From Cellvibrionales bacterium UBA1854 (lineage in GTDB: Bacteria; Pseudomonadota; Gammaproteobacteria; Pseudomonadales; Porticoccaceae), in assembly GCA_002338445.1 (NCBI GenBank), contig DDII01000071.1, forward strand, positions 1,112 through 22,376: a stretch of 21,265 bases of DNA, read 5' to 3'. The position numbers and the translations under genes were made by a program. Below the pieces are notes generated by a model, which saw only the letters and a list, made by a program, of their open reading frames with translations, was not told the origin of the DNA and made no database searches. This document shows positions 7,105-14,047 of this stretch, one piece after another. Within the stretch, counting starts at the first letter, position 1. Each line of letters opens with the position of its first letter.

Positions 7105-8913
7105 GTGATAAATTATAGAGCCCCGCTAGAAGACTTGGATTTTCTTTTTCATGATGTAATGAAGATGCAAGAAAATTTTTTGCAAGTCCGTGAGGGAGAG
7201 GTTGTAACCCCCGATGTTGTTACGAGTATTTTCATGGAGGCGGGGAAGTTTTGTGAGAGTGAATTATCACCGATCTATCAAACCGGCGATTTGGGTTGCG
7301 TTTGGCAAGACGGCAACGTAACTACCCCAGAAGGCTTCCGAGAGGCATACTCCGCGTTTATTGCCGCTGGTTGGACTAGTCTGAGCGGTGATCCCGCTTA
7401 TGGAGGGCAGGGATTACCATCTTCAATTATGATTGCTATAAATGAGATGTTGGCCGGTGCTAATTGGGCTTGGTCTATGTATCCCGGTTTGAGTGAAGGC
7501 GCAATCGCAACATTGGAAGCTCACGGAAGCGCAGAGCAAAAAGAAGAGTATTTACACAAACTGATTTCTGGAAGATGGAGCGGTACTATGTGTCTTACAG
7601 AGTCCCACTGTGGCACCGATTTAGCGCAAATAAAGACCAGAGCAGAGCCTGTCGATGACGGTAGTTATCTTGTTACGGGCACTAAAATATATATCTCGGC
7701 TGGCGATCACGATTTGACCGAAAACATAGTTCACATTGTGCTTGCCAAACTCCCTAATTCTCCTAAAGGCACCAAAGGTATTTCTTTGTTTTTGATCCCG
7801 AAGTTTTTACCAACTGCAAATGGAACTGCCGGAGTTCGAAATAATGTTAATTGTGGCTCAATAGAAAAAAAGATGGGTATTCATGGTAGTGCGACTTGTG
7901 TTCTTCACTTCGATGGGGCAAAAGGCTTTTTGGTGGGCAATCCCCACGAGGGTATGAGTGCTATGTTCACCTACATGAATGTGGCACGCATTGGCACAGC
8001 GGCCCAGGGCGTAGCTGCTGCAGAACTATCTTATCAAACAGCTGCTGCTTATGCGAAGGACCGACTTGCAATGCGTTCCATATCAGGTATAAAAAATATT
8101 GATGGTCCTGCAGATCCTATTATCGTTCATCCTGATGTACGACGAATGTTGCTGACTCAAAGGGCCATAGCTGAGGGTGGTCGGGCTATGGTGGTGTATG
8201 CCAGTCAATTTGCAGATGTGTATAGAGCGGGAATCACTGAAGTATCAAGGATGGAGGCTGAGAGTAGACTAGGGTTTTGTACGCCAATTTTGAAGGGGTT
8301 TTTGACAGAGCAAGGTTTTATGTGTGCGAGTTTGGGTGTGCAGGTGTTTGGTGGTCATGGATATGTGAAGGAGTGGGGTGCGGAGCAAATTTTACGGGAC
8401 AGCAGGATTGCAATGCTTTACGAGGGAACCACTGGTATTCAGGCACTTGATTTGATTGGTAGAAAAGTCCTTTTGGATGAATTTTCTCAGTTAAAAGTAT
8501 TTACCAGAGAAATTCTGGCATTTTGCGCGGAATTTCTCCCCTGGAAACGCAATCAATACACTTTCAAAATGTTTCGAAAGATTTTAGTTTTGGCTAGGCT
8601 AACAATAAGGTGGCGTTATCTGGCAATTCGGATCGGGTTGCGCGCTAAACGTGATGCGGATTATGTAGGTGCAGCCTCGGTTGATTTTTTAATGTACTCT
8701 GGTTATGTGTATATGGCGTATATGTGGTCCAAAATGAGCCTAGAAGCGCACAAGAAATTATCTTTATGCCAAGGTAATAGACAATTTTTGCAAGCAAAAC
8801 TCCACACATCCGATTTTTTTTTCGCGCGAGTACTTCCAATGGCAGATTCACACTCCAGAAGCTTAATGGCTTGTACCGGTTCATTGATGAACATGCCGGA
8901 ATCGTCCTTTTAA
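7105..8913 (+). CDS. Acyl-CoA dehydrogenase, long DmdC-like class
   Basis: This flavoenzyme puts a double bond between C2 and C3 of an acyl-CoA and passes electrons to ETF. At 602 residues it belongs to the long class that includes DmdC (3-methylmercaptopropionyl-CoA dehydrogenase, about 590 residues) and not to the ~380-residue short class. The FAD/substrate motif MCLTESHCGTDL is at 162-173. The domain FGGHGYVKEWGAEQILRD precedes the probable catalytic base Glu440 in YEGTTGIQALDLIGRK. The extra C-terminal helical domain (about 450-602) is present. The start is GTG at 7105, chosen because YRAPLEDLDFL is the usual N-terminus of the class; the ribosome binding site is a weak GAGAGA. A fatty acid substrate is as likely as a sulfur compound. 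The Smr-domain gene follows after 75 bases. Confidence 0.92.
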   Translation: MINYRAPLEDLDFLFHDVMKMQENFLQVREGEVVTPDVVTSIFMEAGKFCESELSPIYQTGDLGCVWQDGNVTTPEGFREAYSAFIAAGWTSLSGDPAYGGQGLPSSIMIAINEMLAGANWAWSMYPGLSEGAIATLEAHGSAEQKEEYLHKLISGRWSGTMCLTESHCGTDLAQIKTRAEPVDDGSYLVTGTKIYISAGDHDLTENIVHIVLAKLPNSPKGTKGISLFLIPKFLPTANGTAGVRNNVNCGSIEKKMGIHGSATCVLHFDGAKGFLVGNPHEGMSAMFTYMNVARIGTAAQGVAAAELSYQTAAAYAKDRLAMRSISGIKNIDGPADPIIVHPDVRRMLLTQRAIAEGGRAMVVYASQFADVYRAGITEVSRMEAESRLGFCTPILKGFLTEQGFMCASLGVQVFGGHGYVKEWGAEQILRDSRIAMLYEGTTGIQALDLIGRKVLLDEFSQLKVFTREILAFCAEFLPWKRNQYTFKMFRKILVLARLTIRWRYLAIRIGLRAKRDADYVGAASVDFLMYSGYVYMAYMWSKMSLEAHKKLSLCQGNRQFLQAKLHTSDFFFARVLPMADSHSRSLMACTGSLMNMPESSF

Positions 8914-8988
8914 GAGAAGCAAGGTGGATGGTGTGCTGCCAGGAAAGAAAATTTGGTTTAACCTTCTGATATTTGAGAGCGCATAGTT

Positions 8989-9639
8989 TTGGATAACAGC
9001 AAAAGTGAATTATCTTCGAGGTCGCCAACAAATGATTCTGTTGATTGCAGCATTGGAGAGACGTTCGGTGAGTTGTTTGGGGAAGTTGTTCAACCGTTAG
9101 GAGATAAGGGTGCCACATTCTTAAGATCTACCTCAAAAAAGACTCCAGGAATGGCTGTGCGTCACAAGCATGCCCAGGAAGACATGATTGTCGATGCCAA
9201 TTTTCTGGACCCCCTCACGTCCATTGTTGACATAGAGCCACCAGAAATAATTTCTTATTGCAGGGCTGGAGTTCAACATGGAGTCTTCAAAAAAATGCGT
9301 CTTGGCAAATATGATTTGCAGGCGCGACTGGATCTTCATCGTTATTCAGTGGAACAGGCGCGCAGTGCTGTCTGGAAGTTTATAGGTGATTGCCGGCAGA
9401 AAGGAGCAAGATGCGCACTCATTATTCATGGCAAGGGTAAGCTTAAGCCTGCAGTTTTAAAGAGTTGTATAAACCACTGGCTAAGACAGCTTCACGATGT
9501 GCTTGCATTTCATACTGCGCAAAAACATCATGGTGGTGCGGGTGCCACTTATATCCTTATAAAGAAGGGCTTGCATTCCCGAGAATTGACAGCTGAAAAA
9601 CTTGACCAATCACGGCGTAAAAGATCATTTGATTCTTGA
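8989..9639 (+). CDS. Smr-domain protein, SmrA-like
   Basis: The 216-residue protein ends in a small MutS-related (Smr) domain. This domain is known as a DNA or RNA nuclease in other proteins (the MutS2 C-terminus, SMR-containing RNases). The domain markers are LDLH at 114-117 and HGKG at 147-150, followed by FHTAQKHHGGAGATYILIKK. The domain is preceded by an acidic N-terminal extension containing FGELFGEVVQPL, like the LFLDAMEDVQPL region of stand-alone SmrA proteins. The start is TTG at 8989, with GAGAG about 10 bases upstream; the next in-frame Met would remove the VQPL region. The usual LDLHG is LDLHR here. The function in this organism is unknown. Its link to the lipid genes downstream (70-base gap) may be only positional. 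Confidence 0.88.
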   Translation: MDNSKSELSSRSPTNDSVDCSIGETFGELFGEVVQPLGDKGATFLRSTSKKTPGMAVRHKHAQEDMIVDANFLDPLTSIVDIEPPEIISYCRAGVQHGVFKKMRLGKYDLQARLDLHRYSVEQARSAVWKFIGDCRQKGARCALIIHGKGKLKPAVLKSCINHWLRQLHDVLAFHTAQKHHGGAGATYILIKKGLHSRELTAEKLDQSRRKRSFDS

Positions 9640-9709
9640 GTCTTGTCTTGTTTTGAGGCTCATGTTCGACGTGAAGGGGACAAAAAACTATTTTTTTGGA
9701 GCATAGATT

Positions 9710-10750
9710 TTGAATCCATTTTTAATTTCACTTACTGAGCGAGGACTCATGCCGGATTGGTTGATCCGAATCGGAATTCGTAACCTTTTAGAGCAACGTA
9801 TTGATGAGCTCACAGGGGACACGATAGAGTGCTTGTGCCGAGGTAAACAGCGTTTTATAGAAAGTCAAGAAACTTCTGCGGTTGCTCTTCAGACCGAGGC
9901 TGCTAATGAGCAGCACTATGAGCTGCCCGCAGAGTTTTTCGAGAGAGTTTTGGGCATCCACTTGAAATACAGCTGTGGCTATTGGACTAAAAACACGAGA
10001 ACCCTGAGTGAATCCGAGGATTTAGCACTTGAGAAAACCTGCGTTTTTGCTAGGATCAAAAATGGGCAAAAAATACTTGAACTAGGATGTGGTTGGGGTT
10101 CTCTAACTCTTTTTATGGCTGAGAGATATCCGGAAAGTTATATTACCGCAGTATCTAACTCTTTGTCGCAAGCACATTATATCCGAAGTCAGCTGGAGAG
10201 CCGATTGTTAACAAATGTTGAAGTGATGACTGCGGATATGAATGTTTTTGATGCGCAGAATAGCCACTTCGATCGAGTAGTGTCTGTGGAAATGTTTGAA
10301 CATATGCGTAATTATTCTCTTCTATACGAACGGATATCATCGTGGCTTTTGCCAGGTGGTCTCTTTTTTAAACACATTTTTGTTCACCGGTCAATGCCAT
10401 ATCTGTTTGAGGTAAGGGACAGTAACGACTGGATGAGCAAATATTTTTTTTCTGGTGGAATGATGCCTTGTGATGACTTGCCATCGCGGTTTCAGCGTCA
10501 TTTAACACTTGTAGATCGAGTAGTATGGGATGGGCAAAATTATCAAAAGACATGCAACACATGGCTTGATAACATGGACTCAAATAAGTCGGAGCTCTTT
10601 CCGGTGTTGCAAAACGTCTATGGTCACTCTGAGGCAAACCTTTGGTGGATTCGTTGGCGTATTTTTTTCATGGCCTGTGCGGAACTATTTGGATTTCGTG
10701 GTGGTAGAGAGTGGTGGGTGTCGCATTATTTGTTTGAGAAAAAATGCTGA
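9710..10750 (+). CDS. Cfa-family SAM-dependent methyltransferase (coclaurine-N-methyltransferase-like branch)
   Basis: The 346-residue protein is a methyltransferase of the cyclopropane fatty acid synthase / mycolic acid methylase family (COG2230). The N-terminal segment LTERGLMPDWLIRIGIRNLL is typical of a branch often annotated as coclaurine N-methyltransferase-like. Before the SAM loop come HYELPAEFFERVLG and YSCGYW; the loop ELGCGWGSLTL starts at residue 124; VSVEMFEHM and FFKHIFVHR follow, with FFSGGMMPCDD after that. So Glu and His are kept in the EMFEHM motif, unlike the second Cfa gene at 14048. The start is TTG, with GGAG 8 bases upstream (9698-9701). It heads the six-gene lipid block. 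The substrate is likely a membrane acyl chain already altered by the downstream enzymes, but that is inferred from context only. Confidence 0.9.
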   Translation: MNPFLISLTERGLMPDWLIRIGIRNLLEQRIDELTGDTIECLCRGKQRFIESQETSAVALQTEAANEQHYELPAEFFERVLGIHLKYSCGYWTKNTRTLSESEDLALEKTCVFARIKNGQKILELGCGWGSLTLFMAERYPESYITAVSNSLSQAHYIRSQLESRLLTNVEVMTADMNVFDAQNSHFDRVVSVEMFEHMRNYSLLYERISSWLLPGGLFFKHIFVHRSMPYLFEVRDSNDWMSKYFFSGGMMPCDDLPSRFQRHLTLVDRVVWDGQNYQKTCNTWLDNMDSNKSELFPVLQNVYGHSEANLWWIRWRIFFMACAELFGFRGGREWWVSHYLFEKKC

Positions 10751-10783
10751 TGTCCGTGTTGTTTATTGCTTCTCAAATCGTAT

Positions 10784-10789
10784 AGGAGG
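10784..10789 (+). promoter_or_regulatory. AGGAGG ribosome binding site that points to a CTG start
   Basis: A perfect AGGAGG lies here, 6 bases before the CTG at 10796. That is the best Shine-Dalgarno spacing available for the DUF6134 gene. Other in-frame candidates fit worse: a TTG at 10766 lies upstream of the site, and a GTG at 10820 lies 30 bases beyond it. The ATG at 10807 is out of frame. Confidence 0.6.
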
Positions 10790-10795
10790 ATTCAA

Positions 10796-11428
10796 CTGGT
10801 TAGCGAATGCTTAAGTTGGGTGGTCAAATCCATAACAATGATCATTGCTATCTCAGCTATGACATCAATTGCTGTTTCAGATGCTATACGACAATGGAAC
10901 TTCGATGTATTTTTAGATGAAAAAAAAATTGGGTCTCACAAGTTTTTTGTGGAACAGGTTGAGGAAGATTACCGAGTAGCTTCATCTGCGCATTTTAAGT
11001 TTAAGTTGTTTTTTTTTATACCGATTACTTATCGCCACAATTCAACCGAGCTTTGGCGAAACGGCTGCTTGACATCTTTAGAGAGTGTTACGGTGCGCCG
11101 GGGCAAGGATACCAGGGTATCTGGTACAAGCATTGGAAATATATTTTTGGTCTCACGTGATGGCGAGACCCACAAAATCGGTAATTGTGTGAGGAGCTTT
11201 GCATACTGGAATCCATTCTTTTTGACACATGAGTTTTTATTGAATGGTGAAACAGGGGAATACCTTCCAGTAACGCTGGCCAAGAAAAATACAATAGAAG
11301 GATTAATAATAACGATCAAACCGCCGAGTGGCGAGTTAATCTTGAAGTATAGTGAGGATGGGAAGTGGATGGCATTAGAAGCACAAGTGAAGGATGTGGG
11401 AACAATGAAATATGTTTTGGTCGAATGA
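10796..11428 (+). CDS. DUF6134-type exported protein
   Basis: This is a hypothetical protein of about 210 residues with an N-terminal signal peptide: a Lys near the start (VVKS), then a hydrophobic core (ITMIIAISAMTSIAVS), with cleavage probably near SDA. The mature part is beta-rich and resembles what I recall as DUF6134: RQWNFDVFLDEKKIGSHKF, YRHNSTELWRNGCL, and the late motif SFAYWNPFF. A two-cysteine pattern is visible (Cys in NGCL and in GNCV). It is probably periplasmic. Biochemical function is unknown; it recurs beside Cfa and lipocalin genes, which suggests binding or transport of modified lipids. The start is inferred as CTG from the ribosome binding site. Its stop overlaps the lipocalin start (ATGA), implying translational coupling. 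Confidence 0.75.
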   Translation: MVSECLSWVVKSITMIIAISAMTSIAVSDAIRQWNFDVFLDEKKIGSHKFFVEQVEEDYRVASSAHFKFKLFFFIPITYRHNSTELWRNGCLTSLESVTVRRGKDTRVSGTSIGNIFLVSRDGETHKIGNCVRSFAYWNPFFLTHEFLLNGETGEYLPVTLAKKNTIEGLIITIKPPSGELILKYSEDGKWMALEAQVKDVGTMKYVLVE

Positions 11429-12003
11429 ACCTGCCGAAAATTAGTCTCCCAACATTGCTCTTGGTCTTGGTGTTTGGGTGTTTGGGGTGCAGTGCAGTAG
11501 ATGAAATAAAGACTGAATCTTATGTTGACCTAGAACGTTTCATGGGACAGTGGTATGTTGTGGCTAGTATTCCGACATTTTTTGAAAAAGAAGCACATAA
11601 TCCGAAAGAATCTTATCGACTTAACGATGACGGTACAATTGCCACCACGTTCACATTTAACAGCGGCGCCTTAAACGGATTCCAAAGAGCTTTCTACCCA
11701 ACAGGCTTTGTCCGAGATACTCGGAGCAACGCGGTTTGGGGAATGCAATTTGTTTGGCCTATTAAAGCTGACTTTAGGATTGTTTTTGTAGACGATGATT
11801 ACAGCCATACGGTGATTGGAAGGCAGAAACGAGATTTCTTATGGATAATGGCGAGACAACCGAATTTAGAAGATAGTGTTCTAGAGAAGCTCATTCAACT
11901 CGCTGTCGAACAAGGTTACTCACGTGACGACATTATCTTTCCTCTTCATGATAGCATTCAAATAAAACAAACCTCGTTTCTGGAGTCAAAAAAGAATGGC
12001 TAA
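11425..12003 (+). CDS. blc: Blc-type bacterial lipocalin lipoprotein
   Basis: This is a 192-residue outer-membrane-type lipoprotein of the lipocalin fold; E. coli Blc binds fatty acids and lysophospholipids. The start is the ATG at 11425, which overlaps the previous stop by an ATGA. It gives a short n-region (MNLPKIS), a hydrophobic core and a cysteine at 19 or 22 (VFGC or CLGC) as lipidation site. Neither is an ideal lipobox; Cys22 followed by Ser would favour sorting to the outer membrane. The lipocalin GxW motif is G41-Q-W43 (MGQWYVVASIP). Later blocks WGMQFVWP, IVFVDDDY and YTHVIGRQ-like HTVIGRQKRDFLWIMAR also match Blc. It sits inside the lipid-modification block, overlapping the flavoprotein gene by 8 bases, so it may carry the modified acyl chain or clear damaged lipid. 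Confidence 0.92.
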   Translation: MNLPKISLPTLLLVLVFGCLGCSAVDEIKTESYVDLERFMGQWYVVASIPTFFEKEAHNPKESYRLNDDGTIATTFTFNSGALNGFQRAFYPTGFVRDTRSNAVWGMQFVWPIKADFRIVFVDDDYSHTVIGRQKRDFLWIMARQPNLEDSVLEKLIQLAVEQGYSRDDIIFPLHDSIQIKQTSFLESKKNG

Positions 12004-13249
12004 ACGCCGCAAAATTGCGGTGATAGGAACGGGTATCGCCGGCAATGTCGTATCGTACTATCTTAATCAAGATCATGACATCACGGTCTTTGAAAAAAAC
12101 AGCTATGTTGGTGGGCATAGCCACACTCACTCTGTGAGCTCTCTTGAAGGTAATTATCAAGTGGATTCTGGATTTATCGTATTTAATTACGAAACATATC
12201 CTCAGTTTACGAGGCTCTTGAAAAACTTAGGTGTACAGGTTCAGACCTCGAAAATGAGCTTCGGGGTGAGGTGTGAGAGAACAGGGCTGGAATATATGGG
12301 GTCAACACTCAACAGTTTGTTTACTCAGCGAAGAAATTTGTTTCGCCCATCCTTTTGGGGAATGTTAATTGACATTGTTCGTTTTAATCGAAACGGTGCT
12401 GCACTTCTAGATAAGGGGGATACTGAAATATCTTTAGAAGATTATTTAAAAAAAGAGGCATATGGTGAAGCGTTTAAAGAAGATTATTTGCTTCCAATGG
12501 CCTCCGCGGTGTGGTCTGCGGATAAAAAGATGATGAGTCGTTTCCCAGCTAAGTATTTAATACGATTTTTTTATAATCATGGCCTTTTGAAGATCTTAAA
12601 TCGACCTCAATGGTATGTCATTAAAGGTGGTTCCAAAGCGTATGTAGATGCCATAACAAAAGGCTACAGACAAGCTATCAGACTTGACACTGCTGTAAAC
12701 TCGATATCCCGCAGTGACACTGGTGTGATTGTCAAAACATCCGTGGACGAAGAAAGCTTCGATGATGTTTTTATTGCGTGTCATAGCGATCAGGCACTCA
12801 GCCTTTTAGCTAATCCTAAAAAGCTTGAAAGAGAGGTCTTAGGGGCAATTACTTATCAAGAAAATGACGCAGTTCTCCACACGGATACTTCGCTACTGCC
12901 CAAGAATCGTCGCGCTTGGGCTGCCTGGAATTATCACCGCCTCGAACGCGAACAGGATCAGGTGGCCATGACTTACAATATGAATATTTTACAAAACTTC
13001 AGTTGTGAGACTCAATTTTGTGTGACCCTAAACAACACTAGCGCTGTGGACCCAAGTAAAATCATTGCACGAATGACCTACGAGCACCCTGTTTACACCC
13101 CAGAGTCAGTAGCAGCACAGGGTCGCCATAAGGAAATCAACGGGCAAGATCGTATTTATTTTTGTGGCGCATATTGGCGCTATGGTTTTCATGAAGATGG
13201 TGTTGTCAGCGCAATGAGTGCGTTGGATGATTTTTATAAAAGAAAATAA
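11996..13249 (+). CDS. FAD-dependent amine-oxidase-like oxidoreductase of Cfa clusters
   Basis: The 417-residue flavoprotein starts with an FAD-binding fold: GTGIAG at 11-16 in KIAVIGTGIAGNVVSYYL, then ITVFEKNSYVGGHSHTHSV, typical of NAD(P)/FAD-binding amine oxidase-like proteins. The C-terminal FAD segment IYFCGAYWRYGFHEDGVVSAMSAL is also present. This family is regularly found beside DUF1365 and Cfa genes. It resembles the N-terminal oxidase-like domain of plant cyclopropane synthases. A likely role is oxidation, desaturation or reduction of a phospholipid acyl chain before or after methylation; the reaction is unproven here. It overlaps the lipocalin stop by 8 bases and is followed after 24 bases by the DUF1365 gene. 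Confidence 0.9.
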   Translation: MAKRRKIAVIGTGIAGNVVSYYLNQDHDITVFEKNSYVGGHSHTHSVSSLEGNYQVDSGFIVFNYETYPQFTRLLKNLGVQVQTSKMSFGVRCERTGLEYMGSTLNSLFTQRRNLFRPSFWGMLIDIVRFNRNGAALLDKGDTEISLEDYLKKEAYGEAFKEDYLLPMASAVWSADKKMMSRFPAKYLIRFFYNHGLLKILNRPQWYVIKGGSKAYVDAITKGYRQAIRLDTAVNSISRSDTGVIVKTSVDEESFDDVFIACHSDQALSLLANPKKLEREVLGAITYQENDAVLHTDTSLLPKNRRAWAAWNYHRLEREQDQVAMTYNMNILQNFSCETQFCVTLNNTSAVDPSKIIARMTYEHPVYTPESVAAQGRHKEINGQDRIYFCGAYWRYGFHEDGVVSAMSALDDFYKRK

Positions 13250-13273
13250 ATATGAAGAAAACTCTGGAAGACT

Positions 13274-14038
13274 ATGAATAGCAGTTGCATCTATACCGGT
13301 AACGTCCGACACAGTCGGTTTGAGCCTAGGCGTAATATTTTTACCTATAAAATTTTTATGCTTTACATTGACTTAGATGAAATTGATGATGTTTTCAAGC
13401 CTTTCTGGCTCTGGTCAACCTCGTTACCCAATCTCGCTTGGTTCAGGAGAAAAGATCATCTCGGGATCTCCACTGAGGCCCTTGGTGATAGCGTGAGAGA
13501 ACTGGTGTGTCGCGAGACAGGAAGTCGGCCCGAGGGACCAATTAAATTGCTGACTAATCTCAGATATTTTTTGTATCGCTCGAACCCAGTCAGTTTTTAT
13601 TACATATTTTCAGTTGATGGTCAGCATCTTGAGACTGTAGTTGCTGAAGTCACTAATACGCCCTGGGACGAACAGCATCATTACGTCCTGAGCAACGGGA
13701 AGGAAGCGCGGAAAGGAAATGGTCGGGTTCAACGTTTCAAGATCGACAAAACTTTTCATGTATCGCCATTCCTACCAATGGAAATGTCATACCGCTGGCG
13801 AGTGACGTTGCCAAGTAAAAAATTAGCCATCAACATTCAGAATTATAAGTCTGAGTCTAAGGTGCTCGATGTAACATTAGCCCTTAGTGCATCTCCAATT
13901 ACGTCAAAGAGCCTGGCAATGAGCCTCTTACTTTACCCCCTTTTGACCGTAAAAGTATCATTAGCTATATATTGGCAGGCTCTGAAAATCTGGTTCAAAG
14001 GGGTTCCTTTTTTTTCTCATCCCGAAAAGCGCAGATAA
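13274..14038 (+). CDS. DUF1365 domain-containing protein
   Basis: The 254-residue protein is a DUF1365 member, a family of unknown activity that is nearly always beside the flavoprotein and Cfa genes. Visible family blocks are CIYTGNVRHSRFEPRRNIFTYKIFMLYIDLDEID at the N-terminus, NPVSFYYIF in the middle, TPWDEQHHYVL, and KTFHVSPFLPMEMSYRW. The C-terminal 50 residues contain a hydrophobic stretch (SLAMSLLLYPLLTVKVSLAIYW), perhaps a membrane-facing helix. The ATG start has a CTGGAAG about 4 bases upstream. The gap to the Cfa gene is only 9 bases. A role as partner or chaperone of the flavoprotein, or in presenting the lipid, is inferred from gene order only. Confidence 0.93.
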   Translation: MNSSCIYTGNVRHSRFEPRRNIFTYKIFMLYIDLDEIDDVFKPFWLWSTSLPNLAWFRRKDHLGISTEALGDSVRELVCRETGSRPEGPIKLLTNLRYFLYRSNPVSFYYIFSVDGQHLETVVAEVTNTPWDEQHHYVLSNGKEARKGNGRVQRFKIDKTFHVSPFLPMEMSYRWRVTLPSKKLAINIQNYKSESKVLDVTLALSASPITSKSLAMSLLLYPLLTVKVSLAIYWQALKIWFKGVPFFSHPEKRR

Positions 14039-14047
14039 GGCGGCAGT

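Noticed and set aside
8645..9118. Minus-strand open frame of 157 codons opposite the acyl-CoA dehydrogenase 3' end and the Smr gene
   Set aside because: It overlaps two well-supported plus-strand genes and its translation (His/Thr-rich, low complexity) resembles no protein family.
10766..10798. TTG at 10766 as start of the DUF6134 gene
   Set aside because: It lies upstream of the AGGAGG and has no ribosome binding site of its own.
11365..11424. Longer lipocalin start at 11365
   Set aside because: The extra 20 residues overlap the DUF6134 coding region and would bury the lipoprotein signal peptide; the ATGA overlap start at 11425 is far better.
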